From an uncultured Candidatus Saccharibacteria bacterium (GTDB lineage Bacteria > Patescibacteriota > Saccharimonadia > Saccharimonadales > Saccharimonadaceae), in NCBI GenBank assembly GCA_937889535.1, contig CALBZW010000018.1, forward strand, positions 60,892-124,891: DNA of 64,000 nucleotides, read 5' to 3'. Within the stretch, counting starts at the first letter, position 1. Every line of letters starts with the position of its first letter. Below, one piece after another: positions 16,944 to 24,600 of this stretch. The translations under genes were made by a program, and so were the position numbers. The notes beneath the pieces were generated by a model. That model had not been told where the DNA came from. It saw only the letters and a list, made by a program, of their open reading frames with translations, and did no database searches.

Positions 16944-17100
16944 AAATACAAACGCAGACTGCAACGGCAATACCAAACAAGATGAGACCAATAATCAAGC
17001 AAATCATAAGCCCGGCAAAGGCTCCATTGCTAATTTCTCGATTGGGATGTTTGGCAGCATCTTTGCCCATCTCGTAATACCACCAAGAATTATCGTTCAT
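16933..17100 (-). CDS. Small single-span membrane protein (55 aa)
   Basis: Reading the minus strand from an ATG at 17100 gives 55 residues: a polar start (MNDNSWWYYEMGKDAAKHPN) and one hydrophobic helix rich in I/L/V/C (LMICLIIGLILFGIAVAV). AAAGGG lies just before the ATG. It follows the 343-aa surface protein gene in the same direction by seven bases, so it is likely the last gene of that operon. It overlaps the HTH gene tail by 11 bases on the other strand. Confidence 0.55.
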   Translation of the reverse strand: MNDNSWWYYEMGKDAAKHPNREISNGAFAGLMICLIIGLILFGIAVAVCVCIFTT

Positions 17101-17106
17101 AACCCT

Positions 17107-18138
17107 TTAATGATACCAGCTAAGGAAATTATTTGTATAGAGGTTTTGCCATTGTTGAATCTCGTTTTGGTATTGCATTGCCAAGCTATCGATTGCTGAT
17201 TTTTCAGCAGATTTAACATAATCTTTACCCCGATTCCATGTCACTACATAGTTATGCTCTCCGTATTTCTCTGGGTCGAGCTGTTTACGCACATAAGCGC
17301 CCCAAGTAACTGTCCATTTTCCGTTTTGTTCAGATGCACACATTTCGACAACAATATCATCTCGACTTGTAATTAAGCTTGTTGCTCGTTTTTCTACCTC
17401 CGAGCTTAAGCGAAAGACATTGCTTTCTGGCATATTGTAGGAAATGAAATGAGGAGCCCTATAAGTGCCTTGAAGTTTATCTGATTGGTAGTATATAAAA
17501 CTACTCATATGAGCTGGTTTAGCAGATGTGCTCCATCCTCCAATCATTTTGCTTTCAATACAGACTACTGATGTTTTTCCAAACCTGTTGCACTCATAGT
17601 CAGGGTAGTCTTTTTCGCACAAAAAGTAGTTTGGTGTGTTCTCTCCATTTGCGGAAACATATAGTCCATTACACTTGAGGTAATCTTGGCAGCCTGGGCG
17701 AGAGTAAGCGCCTAGGGTTACTCCATATTCCTGAATTGTGCATGAGCTACTGCTAGATGTTCCTCCTGTGTTGTTAGATGAAGGTTTTACGCTCGATGAT
17801 GGATTAGAATTGGTTGTTGGGGCTGCGTTATTGCTTTGCGAGTTTTCATCATGTTGAGTGGTGTCTTCTTCGCTATCGTTTTCCGTGTTGTTATCAGCTG
17901 TTTCTTCTTCGGTAGCTGCAGTATCTTGTTTTGATATTGCGTTGTTCTCGGGTGTGGTCTCAGGAGGGTTATTGGAAAGTGTTTGTGATGTTTCGGTTTG
18001 TGCCTGAGAATTGCTTATTATAGCGATGACAACAGTGGTTGCGCTTCCCGCAACGATAATTCCAGTAGCAGCTAGAGTGATTTTGGTTGCGGTTGCTAGG
18101 TTTTGTAATTTTGCGATAATACTTAGAATAGTTTTCAT
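17107..18138 (-). CDS. Membrane-anchored surface protein with low-complexity linker, unknown
   Basis: 343 residues. One membrane segment (about 19-42) is followed by a Thr/Asn/Glu/Ser-rich linker of about 80 residues, then a Cys-containing globular region (about 130-340; at least seven Cys) that is probably disulfide-stabilised outside the cell. No family recognised. It lies six bases downstream of the 564-aa surface protein, in one operon. The layout (anchor, flexible stalk, head) fits a contact or adhesion protein, by analogy with phage attachment proteins; this is inference. Confidence 0.6.
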   Translation of the reverse strand: MKTILSIIAKLQNLATATKITLAATGIIVAGSATTVVIAIISNSQAQTETSQTLSNNPPETTPENNAISKQDTAATEEETADNNTENDSEEDTTQHDENSQSNNAAPTTNSNPSSSVKPSSNNTGGTSSSSSCTIQEYGVTLGAYSRPGCQDYLKCNGLYVSANGENTPNYFLCEKDYPDYECNRFGKTSVVCIESKMIGGWSTSAKPAHMSSFIYYQSDKLQGTYRAPHFISYNMPESNVFRLSSEVEKRATSLITSRDDIVVEMCASEQNGKWTVTWGAYVRKQLDPEKYGEHNYVVTWNRGKDYVKSAEKSAIDSLAMQYQNEIQQWQNLYTNNFLSWYH

Positions 18139-18144
18139 GGCTGC

Positions 18145-19839
18145 TTAGTCGATACGGACTTCCCAATTACGCAAGAAATTATACTGGTTACTGTCGAATG
18201 TTGGTGTAAGCTTAATGAAGAAGCTGTCGACTTTCTTGTTGTTGCTGTCGTAGATATTGAGTTGGTAACCATCAATGTCGCTAGATGAATAAAAGCCTTC
18301 CTTTTGGTTGGCAAAAATGCTCATTTTGACATGAATGCTTAGCTCGTGCTTTTCTTCGTCATTACTGGCACGATATGCTCCGCCTAAGTTTGGATGATAT
18401 GTGTAGCCTTCTGGCAAATCATATTTTACTTTGACGGTTTCGGTCTCGCAAGTTACTGCACCATATTTTGCGTATTTGTTGTCTGATGACATAGTAGTGT
18501 CTGTTCTAGTGCTTGAGCCATCGCTTTTCCGTAGGTAACCTGACGAGTTTACAGTGTAATCATTGGTATTCCACGCACAAGAAACTGGAATGGTAATTTG
18601 TGTAGACATCATTCCGTCACGCATGATTTGCGCAGTAGTTACATTATCGCGCCCAATTGGGGTTACTGAGGCTTTTTCTTGTTTAGAGGTTGTTGCGTTG
18701 TTATCCTTTTTGCTAAATGTGTAGTAGGGGGTATACCCTTTGTCTTCCTTGCTATAGTTAACTTCGACTTTGTAGTCATCCCAGTAATATGTGCCCGATT
18801 TCCAACCGTTCTTTCGGTCAGCTGTCATAGCCTTAAGTGTATCGCTTGGAATGCCCATGGTGGCAAAAGTGCATGAAGTTAGATTATCAATCGTGGATTC
18901 ACCTCGTAGCATTGAATTTTGATTGAGGCCACTACTTACCAAGGTAAGTGTATCGTTTTCGGCAGAGAATGCAAGCCTATTATTGGCAATCCTAAAGAAT
19001 TTGTCGATGAGCTCAGGCGTATAATATCGTTCAGTTGCATCTTTTGCCAAAAACTGCAGATGAGCTGTAAACATACTTCTAGTGTAAAAACTACTACAAA
19101 CATTATTGGTCACCGATAATAGGTTTGCATCATTCTCGTAAAAAGCGTAGTAATTGAAGGGATAATTAGTATCGACAGCCATGCCAACAACTGCTGAGAA
19201 TTTGCCAGTTAGTTCAATTTGCCCAATGAACTCCGAGATATATTCATCCGTGTCTTTTACTTCTTCATAATCGAGAACACGTTTTATACTGGCGTCTTGA
19301 AGCTTTTGAATGATTTTGTCGCTATTGACTGCACCATCTATCCAGTTGATAACTCGTGCAAGCATAGTCATCCAATCTTTTGTATGCGCTTCGGTTTCAG
19401 ATGGCATTCTTATGGTAAGGACCTTTCCGTCATCTGAAATTTGTATCATGCCGCCATCAGTATGCTCGATTTTGGTTTGGGATGGAGACATTCCTGCTGA
19501 GCTTACGACTGTTTCGTAAGCTTCTTGTAGCCAGGTTTTGCCGGTTGGCTGCGATGTAGATAATGAGGTATTGGTGGTGTGCTGTGAGTTTTGGATGGAG
19601 ATGAAAGCTCCGATGCCGATAGTAAGAGCAATTACGACAATTCCTACGGCGATGCAGTTTGTTGGCGTGTTGAAGAAGCTTTTCAGGTGCGTCAAAAATG
19701 AAGGCGAGTCAGGGGTTGTTGGATGATTGTTTGACTTAGTGCTCGGTTGCTTCTTGGTGTCTAAATTACTATTCTTTGCCTGCGAAGACTTCGACTCATT
19801 CTTCGTGCGCTTTCTTTCATTGGATTTCTCCACCACCAT
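18145..19839 (-). CDS. Large membrane-anchored extracellular protein, unknown
   Basis: 564 residues. A basic, Ser/Asn-rich cytosolic head (1-58, many Lys) precedes one membrane helix (about 61-83, IAVGIVVIALTIGIGAFISI), then about 480 residues outside. The exterior has few Cys and no recognised domain. It heads the minus-strand operon with the 343-aa and 55-aa proteins. The long positively charged inner tail is unusual and may anchor to DNA or a partner. Translated upstream region starts just inside the nested inverted repeat. Confidence 0.6.
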   Translation of the reverse strand: MVVEKSNERKRTKNESKSSQAKNSNLDTKKQPSTKSNNHPTTPDSPSFLTHLKSFFNTPTNCIAVGIVVIALTIGIGAFISIQNSQHTTNTSLSTSQPTGKTWLQEAYETVVSSAGMSPSQTKIEHTDGGMIQISDDGKVLTIRMPSETEAHTKDWMTMLARVINWIDGAVNSDKIIQKLQDASIKRVLDYEEVKDTDEYISEFIGQIELTGKFSAVVGMAVDTNYPFNYYAFYENDANLLSVTNNVCSSFYTRSMFTAHLQFLAKDATERYYTPELIDKFFRIANNRLAFSAENDTLTLVSSGLNQNSMLRGESTIDNLTSCTFATMGIPSDTLKAMTADRKNGWKSGTYYWDDYKVEVNYSKEDKGYTPYYTFSKKDNNATTSKQEKASVTPIGRDNVTTAQIMRDGMMSTQITIPVSCAWNTNDYTVNSSGYLRKSDGSSTRTDTTMSSDNKYAKYGAVTCETETVKVKYDLPEGYTYHPNLGGAYRASNDEEKHELSIHVKMSIFANQKEGFYSSSDIDGYQLNIYDSNNKKVDSFFIKLTPTFDSNQYNFLRNWEVRID

Positions 19840-19897
19840 AAAGGGTTTCTCCTAGTTAGGTTACATAATTATTTTGCTTGGTTACTTTTACAAAAAA

Positions 19898-20021
19898 GCA
19901 GCCATGCGCGGCTGTTCAAGGCTTTTCGCAATTTAGGTTTCAACCTAAAAGCTAGCACATGGCTGCTTCTAAGGTTGAAACGCGACATACGTCGGTTTCC
20001 TAAATTGCAATTGCCTTGAAC
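19898..20021. repeat. Nested and interlocking inverted repeats between divergent operons
   Basis: Four pairs: GTTCAAGGC (19914-19922) with 20013-20021; GCAATTTAGG (19928-19937) with 19999-20008; GTTTCAACCT (19937-19946) with 19972-19981; and GCAGCCATG (19898-19906) with CATGGCTGC (19958-19966). The last crosses the others, so either a cruciform or a pseudoknot can form. Position between divergent operons, upstream of a rolling-circle-type initiator, fits an origin, packaging signal or structured regulatory RNA. Confidence 0.6.
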
Positions 20022-20097
20022 AATTTTATTATACATCAAAACATTAAATTAACATACACCAAAAGACTGAATAAGGAGTGTTGGAGAAAGTTCGTCC

Positions 20098-20125
20098 TTG
20101 AAAAAATAGCGTTATATGATACAAT
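20098..20125 (+). promoter_or_regulatory. Promoter of the replication operon
   Basis: TTGAAA (20098-20103), 16-bp spacer, TACAAT (20120-20125). An in-frame ATG at 20116 lies within the promoter, so translation should start downstream at 20161. Confidence 0.55.
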
Positions 20126-20160
20126 TTCTAAAAAGAAGTTGTATTGAGCGAAGTTGTAAA

Positions 20161-21219
20161 ATGGCAAAACAAAAGGGGTTTGTGCCATATCCGAAATTGG
20201 GGATGATACCGGTGGCGGCCTTACCTCAAATTGAATATGGCTCTATTGTTGAATTAAATCCTTCTGAAATGACAGAATGGCGCGTTGCGTTGAATGGTGT
20301 TGATGCGTTTGATACGCTTACAAACGACCTCATTGAGGCAGCGTGTGATACTCTTTATTTACGCAGACGACCCGAGCATTATGATTTTTTATCAATAAAA
20401 TGTGCTCATACGGAGTATTTGCGTGCTTTGGTGGACTGTGTGCTGGATGAAGAAAGCTACTTGAGAAGTGAGGGTAATGGCATGGACCCATATCGTTACA
20501 TCTCTGGCTTTATGGATATAACGTATAACCCAGCAAATGGTAACATTGTTGTAAATTTTATAGATGATTATAGTGGGAGAACCCGGTTGACAGTATCTAC
20601 TGAAATTCAGCAAGCTTTGCTAATTTGTGATGTATCTGGCTTACCAATAAAGCGTTATGTAGGATTTAGTGAAGCGGTTGAGATATATGTCGTAGCAACT
20701 CATAAAATGAGCATAAGGATTGATGGCGTTGCTTATTCTGAGTTGAGAGTTCGACCGATGAACATCGTAATTGATTCGCGAGATTTCTTTTGTATAGAAA
20801 AACATCTTCGTTATGATGATTCCCCATATGTTAATGGGTATAATCTGGTCGGTAAAGATGCCTCTGTTTCGGATGCAGCATACACGATAACCTTCTTTGG
20901 TCACGAGATTTGCTTTAGCGGGGATACTCTTGAGTATCGTCTTGCAAAATATTTATTCATGAGAGCGAGCGTCAATCACAGTGTAATGATTCCTACTTTC
21001 TATGAGGTTAATCATCATTCGGAAGAATGCTATTGGAGGCGCTGGGATGAAATATCAGGAATAGAACAAACTAATTTTAGGCGTCGAGTTTATCAGGCGA
21101 ATAGGCAGCTGAATAGGCGCTTAGTTCAACAGTTGGGCTTAGGTAAGCAAAAATGCACATCAATCAAGTATGATAGAGTTTCTCTCAATTGTAAACTACT
21201 TGGCTTAAGCGACAAATAG
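20161..21219 (+). CDS. Unknown protein with possible C-terminal winged helix
   Basis: 352 residues from MAKQKGFVPYPKLGMIPVAA. No family recognised for residues 1-260. The C-terminal 90 residues (EYRLAKYLFMRASVNHSVMI to KCTSIKYDRVSL) have the helix and strand rhythm of an OmpR-type winged helix, with many Arg, and may bind DNA. It is the first gene of the plus-strand run that includes SpoVG, the replication initiator and the recombinase, so a regulator or replication accessory is plausible. Confidence 0.55.
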   Translation: MAKQKGFVPYPKLGMIPVAALPQIEYGSIVELNPSEMTEWRVALNGVDAFDTLTNDLIEAACDTLYLRRRPEHYDFLSIKCAHTEYLRALVDCVLDEESYLRSEGNGMDPYRYISGFMDITYNPANGNIVVNFIDDYSGRTRLTVSTEIQQALLICDVSGLPIKRYVGFSEAVEIYVVATHKMSIRIDGVAYSELRVRPMNIVIDSRDFFCIEKHLRYDDSPYVNGYNLVGKDASVSDAAYTITFFGHEICFSGDTLEYRLAKYLFMRASVNHSVMIPTFYEVNHHSEECYWRRWDEISGIEQTNFRRRVYQANRQLNRRLVQQLGLGKQKCTSIKYDRVSLNCKLLGLSDK

Positions 21220-21283
21220 CTTTTTCATCTCTGTAAAATCGCCATACGACTGGTGACGACTGCAGATGTAGATAATGGGGGAT

Positions 21284-21436
21284 ATGCAAACTAATAGAAC
21301 TAAGCCAGTGTCCGCGAAAACCCCACGCCGGGGCTTGGCACGGCTTGCGGAGGTCCTAGACCATTTGAATCGCATTTACGGCGTAATCCCAGTTCCCACA
21401 AAAAATGATGCTGAGGACGAGAGGAGCAAGAAATGA
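21284..21436 (+). CDS. Small basic protein (50 aa) coupled to SpoVG
   Basis: ATG at 21284 with GGGGGAT upstream; 50 residues, basic at the start (MQTNRTKPVSAKTPRRGLAR) with a helix rich in Leu, and a charged end (DAEDERSKK). Its TGA overlaps the ATG of the SpoVG gene (ATGA), a typical coupling. Function unknown. More GC-rich than its neighbours. Confidence 0.6.
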   Translation: MQTNRTKPVSAKTPRRGLARLAEVLDHLNRIYGVIPVPTKNDAEDERSKK

Positions 21437-21711
21437 ATCTTGTTTCTGAGGTCCAAATTATACCGTTGCGTTCATATGACGGCGAGCTGGTTGCCTTTGC
21501 TAACTTTACGCTAGCGGGGGCAGTCAGATGCAAGTCAGTTGCTATTTTACGAAGGTTACATGGTGGATACAGGCTGACCTATCCGACGAGGAAACTTGGA
21601 AGTAAACATGAGAACTATTATTTTCCGATTAACAATACGGTTGGCCGGGAAATCGAAGATGTTGTCATCGCTGAATATAGGCATGTTGTTGGAGCGCGTT
21701 ACGATGGTTGA
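21433..21711 (+). CDS. SpoVG-family DNA/RNA-binding protein
   Basis: 92 residues. It shares the SpoVG pattern: EVQIIPLRSYDGELVAFANF at the start, then GYRLTYPTRKLGS, and YYFPINNTVGREIEDVVIAE, equivalent to the family's MPS(K/R) and HPINxxxRxxI(Q/E)xAVLxEY. SpoVG proteins bind nucleic acid and regulate division or virulence genes; phage and plasmid copies occur. It overlaps the replication initiator start by eight bases, so the two are coupled. Confidence 0.7.
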   Translation: MNLVSEVQIIPLRSYDGELVAFANFTLAGAVRCKSVAILRRLHGGYRLTYPTRKLGSKHENYYFPINNTVGREIEDVVIAEYRHVVGARYDG

Positions 21712-22879
21712 CACTGTGATATTGGAAATTGGTTTTGCTCCCGACAAAATTCCATGCACGATAAGCCCAGATTCATACGATAAATGGAGTCCGAGTCTAA
21801 ACGGCATCGTAACACCTCCGTATTGCAAGCTCGGTGGAAATGGGTCTATAAAGTCAATCTTAAACTTATCGGACAAGCGATTAGGTGTTTATGCGCCAAA
21901 GCTAACGTTTTGTAAAAGGATTGTGCGTGGTGGTTTTAGATATACGCTATATGTGGAGTTTTCAGCACCAAAGATATTCTTCGGTAATAATTTTGAAGAA
22001 CTTGTAGATGACGACCTCGATACTTTGTGCTCTAAGCTGAGCGGACTTCTAAAAGAAAGCGGAGTCAATTTGTCAGTAAATGAATTAAGGCATTGCACTG
22101 TTAGGGCTATCCATTACGGCAAGAACATCGTTTTGACGGATGGAGTTTTGCCCGATTATATCCTTCAGCATTTAAGAAATGCTAACTTGTCGCTAAAATG
22201 TCGGGAATATAAGACGACCTACTCAGATGATGGCATAGCAATTCATAATGCAACAAACCTTAGAGCATTTTGTGCTTATGACAAAAAGAGAGAACTTATG
22301 AGTGCAAGGCAAACTGAAAAAGGGCGTTTTGAAGACGATAGCTGGTGCCAGATGTCTATACTAGATGATTTGAACGGAATCGAGATTTTGCGTTTAGAGC
22401 TTAGGCTTGAGGCGAAAAAAGCAATTCGTGCTGAGCTTGATGCGCACGAGATTACTATTCCTAATGGACTTCTGCTTGTAGACTTGTTTAGCACTGAAAT
22501 TGCTCAAAAGTTATTATTGGCGCAGATTGCAGATATGGAATGTCGAATTTTGCCAATTTTAGAGAATGAATCGGAGCTTATCCAATTTATCGAGCAAGTA
22601 TCAATGTTAAACCCTCGTATTCATTCGGATACAATTGTTTGGGCTACCACAATGAAGATACTGTCCGATAAGGGTAAGAGCATGAGAGAAATTCGGCAAT
22701 TATTCCGAGTTAGTAACCAACGGTGGAGCGAGCTGATGGTGCGGATGGGTAACCTGAGCATACCTCCACCTAAAGTAGACAGTTTAGCAGATGTAAAAAT
22801 GCAATTAAAAGAGTTTAATCCAGTGAGGCTGGAGAGAATAAAAGGTTTAACTTATAATAAAAGGAATTATTATGACTAA
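21704..22879 (+). CDS. Phage/plasmid replication initiator, gene II / Phage_CRI-like
   Basis: 391 residues from MVDTVILEIGFAPDKIPCTI. The middle part (KIFFGNNFEELVDDDLDTLC, then LSVNELRHCTVRAIHYGKNI and ILRLELRLEAKKAI) has the pattern of the gpII/CRI replication initiator of filamentous phages: an xxFGNN block, a NxxxxRxDxxxx-like strand and a conserved RxExRL strand. Such proteins nick the double-strand origin to start rolling-circle replication. The C-terminal 100 residues look like a helical HTH region. The ATG at 21704 was chosen because it starts the conserved strand. It overlaps the recombinase by eight bases. Confidence 0.65.
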   Translation: MVDTVILEIGFAPDKIPCTISPDSYDKWSPSLNGIVTPPYCKLGGNGSIKSILNLSDKRLGVYAPKLTFCKRIVRGGFRYTLYVEFSAPKIFFGNNFEELVDDDLDTLCSKLSGLLKESGVNLSVNELRHCTVRAIHYGKNIVLTDGVLPDYILQHLRNANLSLKCREYKTTYSDDGIAIHNATNLRAFCAYDKKRELMSARQTEKGRFEDDSWCQMSILDDLNGIEILRLELRLEAKKAIRAELDAHEITIPNGLLLVDLFSTEIAQKLLLAQIADMECRILPILENESELIQFIEQVSMLNPRIHSDTIVWATTMKILSDKGKSMREIRQLFRVSNQRWSELMVRMGNLSIPPPKVDSLADVKMQLKEFNPVRLERIKGLTYNKRNYYD

Positions 22880-24470
22880 CAAATTTGAAACTAATTTGGG
22901 ACAAAAACGGAAAGCTGTTATTTTCGCTCGTGTTTCTACTGCACGACAAGAAAAAGAAGGGCTCTCGCTAAAGGAAATTCAGATTCCCCGCGCTAAGGAA
23001 TATGCCGAAAAACACGGCTTGGAAGTTAACGATAAGGATATTTTTTCGGTAAGCGAAACTGGTGGGCAGTATAAAATTCGCAAGAAGTTTACTGAGATGG
23101 TAAATTATGTTAAGAAGCATGATGATATAACTGACATCATAGCGTTCAGGGTTGACCGAATTACGCGTAACTTTCAAGATGCGGTTGTCGTAGATGATTT
23201 GCGTTCCAAATATAATAAGCGCATCCATTTTATTGATGATAATTTCGTTTTGGATAAGGATAGCAAAAGCAATGATATTTTGCAGTGGGACATGAAAGTC
23301 CTTATTGCTCGCCAATATCTTGAACGTGTTAAGGAGGATGGGCTTAACTCAAAGCTTTCTAAATTGCGGAAAGGGGAGTTGCCATGGAGTGCTCCATTTG
23401 GGTATCAGCACGCTAAGGATGCCAACGGGAGAAAAACCGTTGCTGTGATTCCAGACAAGGCGTATATTGTGAGAGAAGCATTCTTGCGTTATTCGACTGG
23501 CAATTATTCATATGAGTCGTTAGCTGCTGAGTTGGATATGGAATTTGGGCTACATTTTGGGAATGCTAAAGATACCATGTTCCGATTGCTGAAGAATAAA
23601 TTTTATATTGGGATTATGGTCGATAATAAGACCGGCGATGAATATCCACACAATTATGAGCATCTCGTAAGTATGGATTTGTTTAATAGGGTTCAAGATG
23701 CCATTGATGGACATTGTCGTAATCGCCGTCGCTATTATGGTATTGAATCGGTTTATCGTGCTATGATTCGATGCCCGATTTGTGGATGTTGCATAACATC
23801 AGACCATAAGAGGAAGAAGCAAAAGAATGGTAATGTTCACGAGTATATCTATTATCATTGCACGGATGCTAAGCATAAGCATAGGGATGATGGGCTTAAA
23901 ATTGGCCGTATTGAGGAAAAGAAGGTTAATTTGTTCATGGAAGAGCTATTGCGAATGCTGAAACCACCGGAGGAAAGGATGGCTGAATTGCGCGATTTGC
24001 TTTCTAAGGCGCATGCGGAAAAGAATTTATATTTTGATGAAAAGCGTGCCGAATGGATGTCGGAACAGAAAAGGCTTTTGAATCGCCAGCGTAAGACGTA
24101 TGACTTATACATGGATGGGAGTATTACACGGGAAGATTATAACGAAAACATGAGCCGTTATCGTGAAGCTGTGAGCGATTTAGAAATGAAGTTAAAGAAC
24201 ATAAATGCTCATGACCAAGGATACTATATAACCGTGTCGTATCTTATGAACCTTTTTGAACACGCAGCTGACATCTTTGAGGTTGCGAAAGCCAACGAAA
24301 AACGTCAAATTCTAAGCCTTTTACTATCCGACCTCGAATTTGACGGTGAAACAATCAATTTTACTCTGTTAGAACCATTCGATAAGCTGTTTAAGCGACA
24401 AAAAGGTTCGGTATGGCAGGGGCGGCAAGAATTGAACTCACATCTACGGTTTTGGAGACCGCTATACTAG
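22872..24470 (+). CDS. Large serine recombinase (element integrase)
   Basis: 532 residues. The catalytic resolvase domain (residues 12-150) begins KAVIFARVSTARQEKEGLSL, with the nucleophile Ser in ARVST near residue 20 and FRVDRITRNF. It is followed by the recombinase domain (PWSAPFGYQHAKDANGRKT), a zinc-ribbon with CPICGCC and a coiled-coil (about 370-460). The last 18 or so codons (WQGRQELNSHLRFW...) are read antisense through tRNA-Trp, so the gene spans an attachment site. It should excise and integrate the element. Confidence 0.92.
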   Translation: MTNKFETNLGQKRKAVIFARVSTARQEKEGLSLKEIQIPRAKEYAEKHGLEVNDKDIFSVSETGGQYKIRKKFTEMVNYVKKHDDITDIIAFRVDRITRNFQDAVVVDDLRSKYNKRIHFIDDNFVLDKDSKSNDILQWDMKVLIARQYLERVKEDGLNSKLSKLRKGELPWSAPFGYQHAKDANGRKTVAVIPDKAYIVREAFLRYSTGNYSYESLAAELDMEFGLHFGNAKDTMFRLLKNKFYIGIMVDNKTGDEYPHNYEHLVSMDLFNRVQDAIDGHCRNRRRYYGIESVYRAMIRCPICGCCITSDHKRKKQKNGNVHEYIYYHCTDAKHKHRDDGLKIGRIEEKKVNLFMEELLRMLKPPEERMAELRDLLSKAHAEKNLYFDEKRAEWMSEQKRLLNRQRKTYDLYMDGSITREDYNENMSRYREAVSDLEMKLKNINAHDQGYYITVSYLMNLFEHAADIFEVAKANEKRQILSLLLSDLEFDGETINFTLLEPFDKLFKRQKGSVWQGRQELNSHLRFWRPLY

Positions 24471-24488
24471 CCATTGTACTACGCCCCT
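24414..24488 (-). tRNA. tRNA-Trp (CCA anticodon)
   Basis: 75 nt including encoded CCA (24414-24416) and a G discriminator. Acceptor stem AGGGGCG/CGCCCCT, D-loop with GG, anticodon loop CTCCAAA, T-loop TTCAATT in a stem GTGAG/CTTGC with two G-T pairs. Its 3' half overlaps the recombinase gene on the opposite strand: it is the integration site of the element to the left. Confidence 0.92.
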
Positions 24489-24600
24489 AAAATGCTGCCG
24501 GTATCCGTCGGTTGAATATCCGGGATACGCCCTTTAATTGTAGCACAAATTGACGAAAATATGCTAAAATGATAGTAGTAATGCTTGAGAGTGAGGTAAA

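Larger units (their letters stand above)
15030..24488. mobile_element. Integrated element in tRNA-Trp with serine recombinase and phage-type replication initiator
   Basis: The right end is fixed by the recombinase gene running into tRNA-Trp; the left end is approximate. Contents: a two-helix membrane protein, a terminase-like HTH protein, a minus-strand trio of membrane/surface proteins, a nested inverted repeat, then a plus-strand run of an unknown DNA-binding-like protein, a 50-aa protein, SpoVG, a filamentous-phage-type replication initiator and the recombinase. Base composition is more AT-rich than either side. No Zot-type assembly ATPase, portal or capsid gene was found, so it is a replicating integrative element or phage satellite rather than a full phage. 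Confidence 0.75.

Noticed and set aside
15030..24488. Full filamentous phage (inovirus)
   Set aside because: No Zot/pI assembly ATPase, major coat protein or single-stranded-DNA binding protein was recognised, so only an initiator-level relation is claimed.
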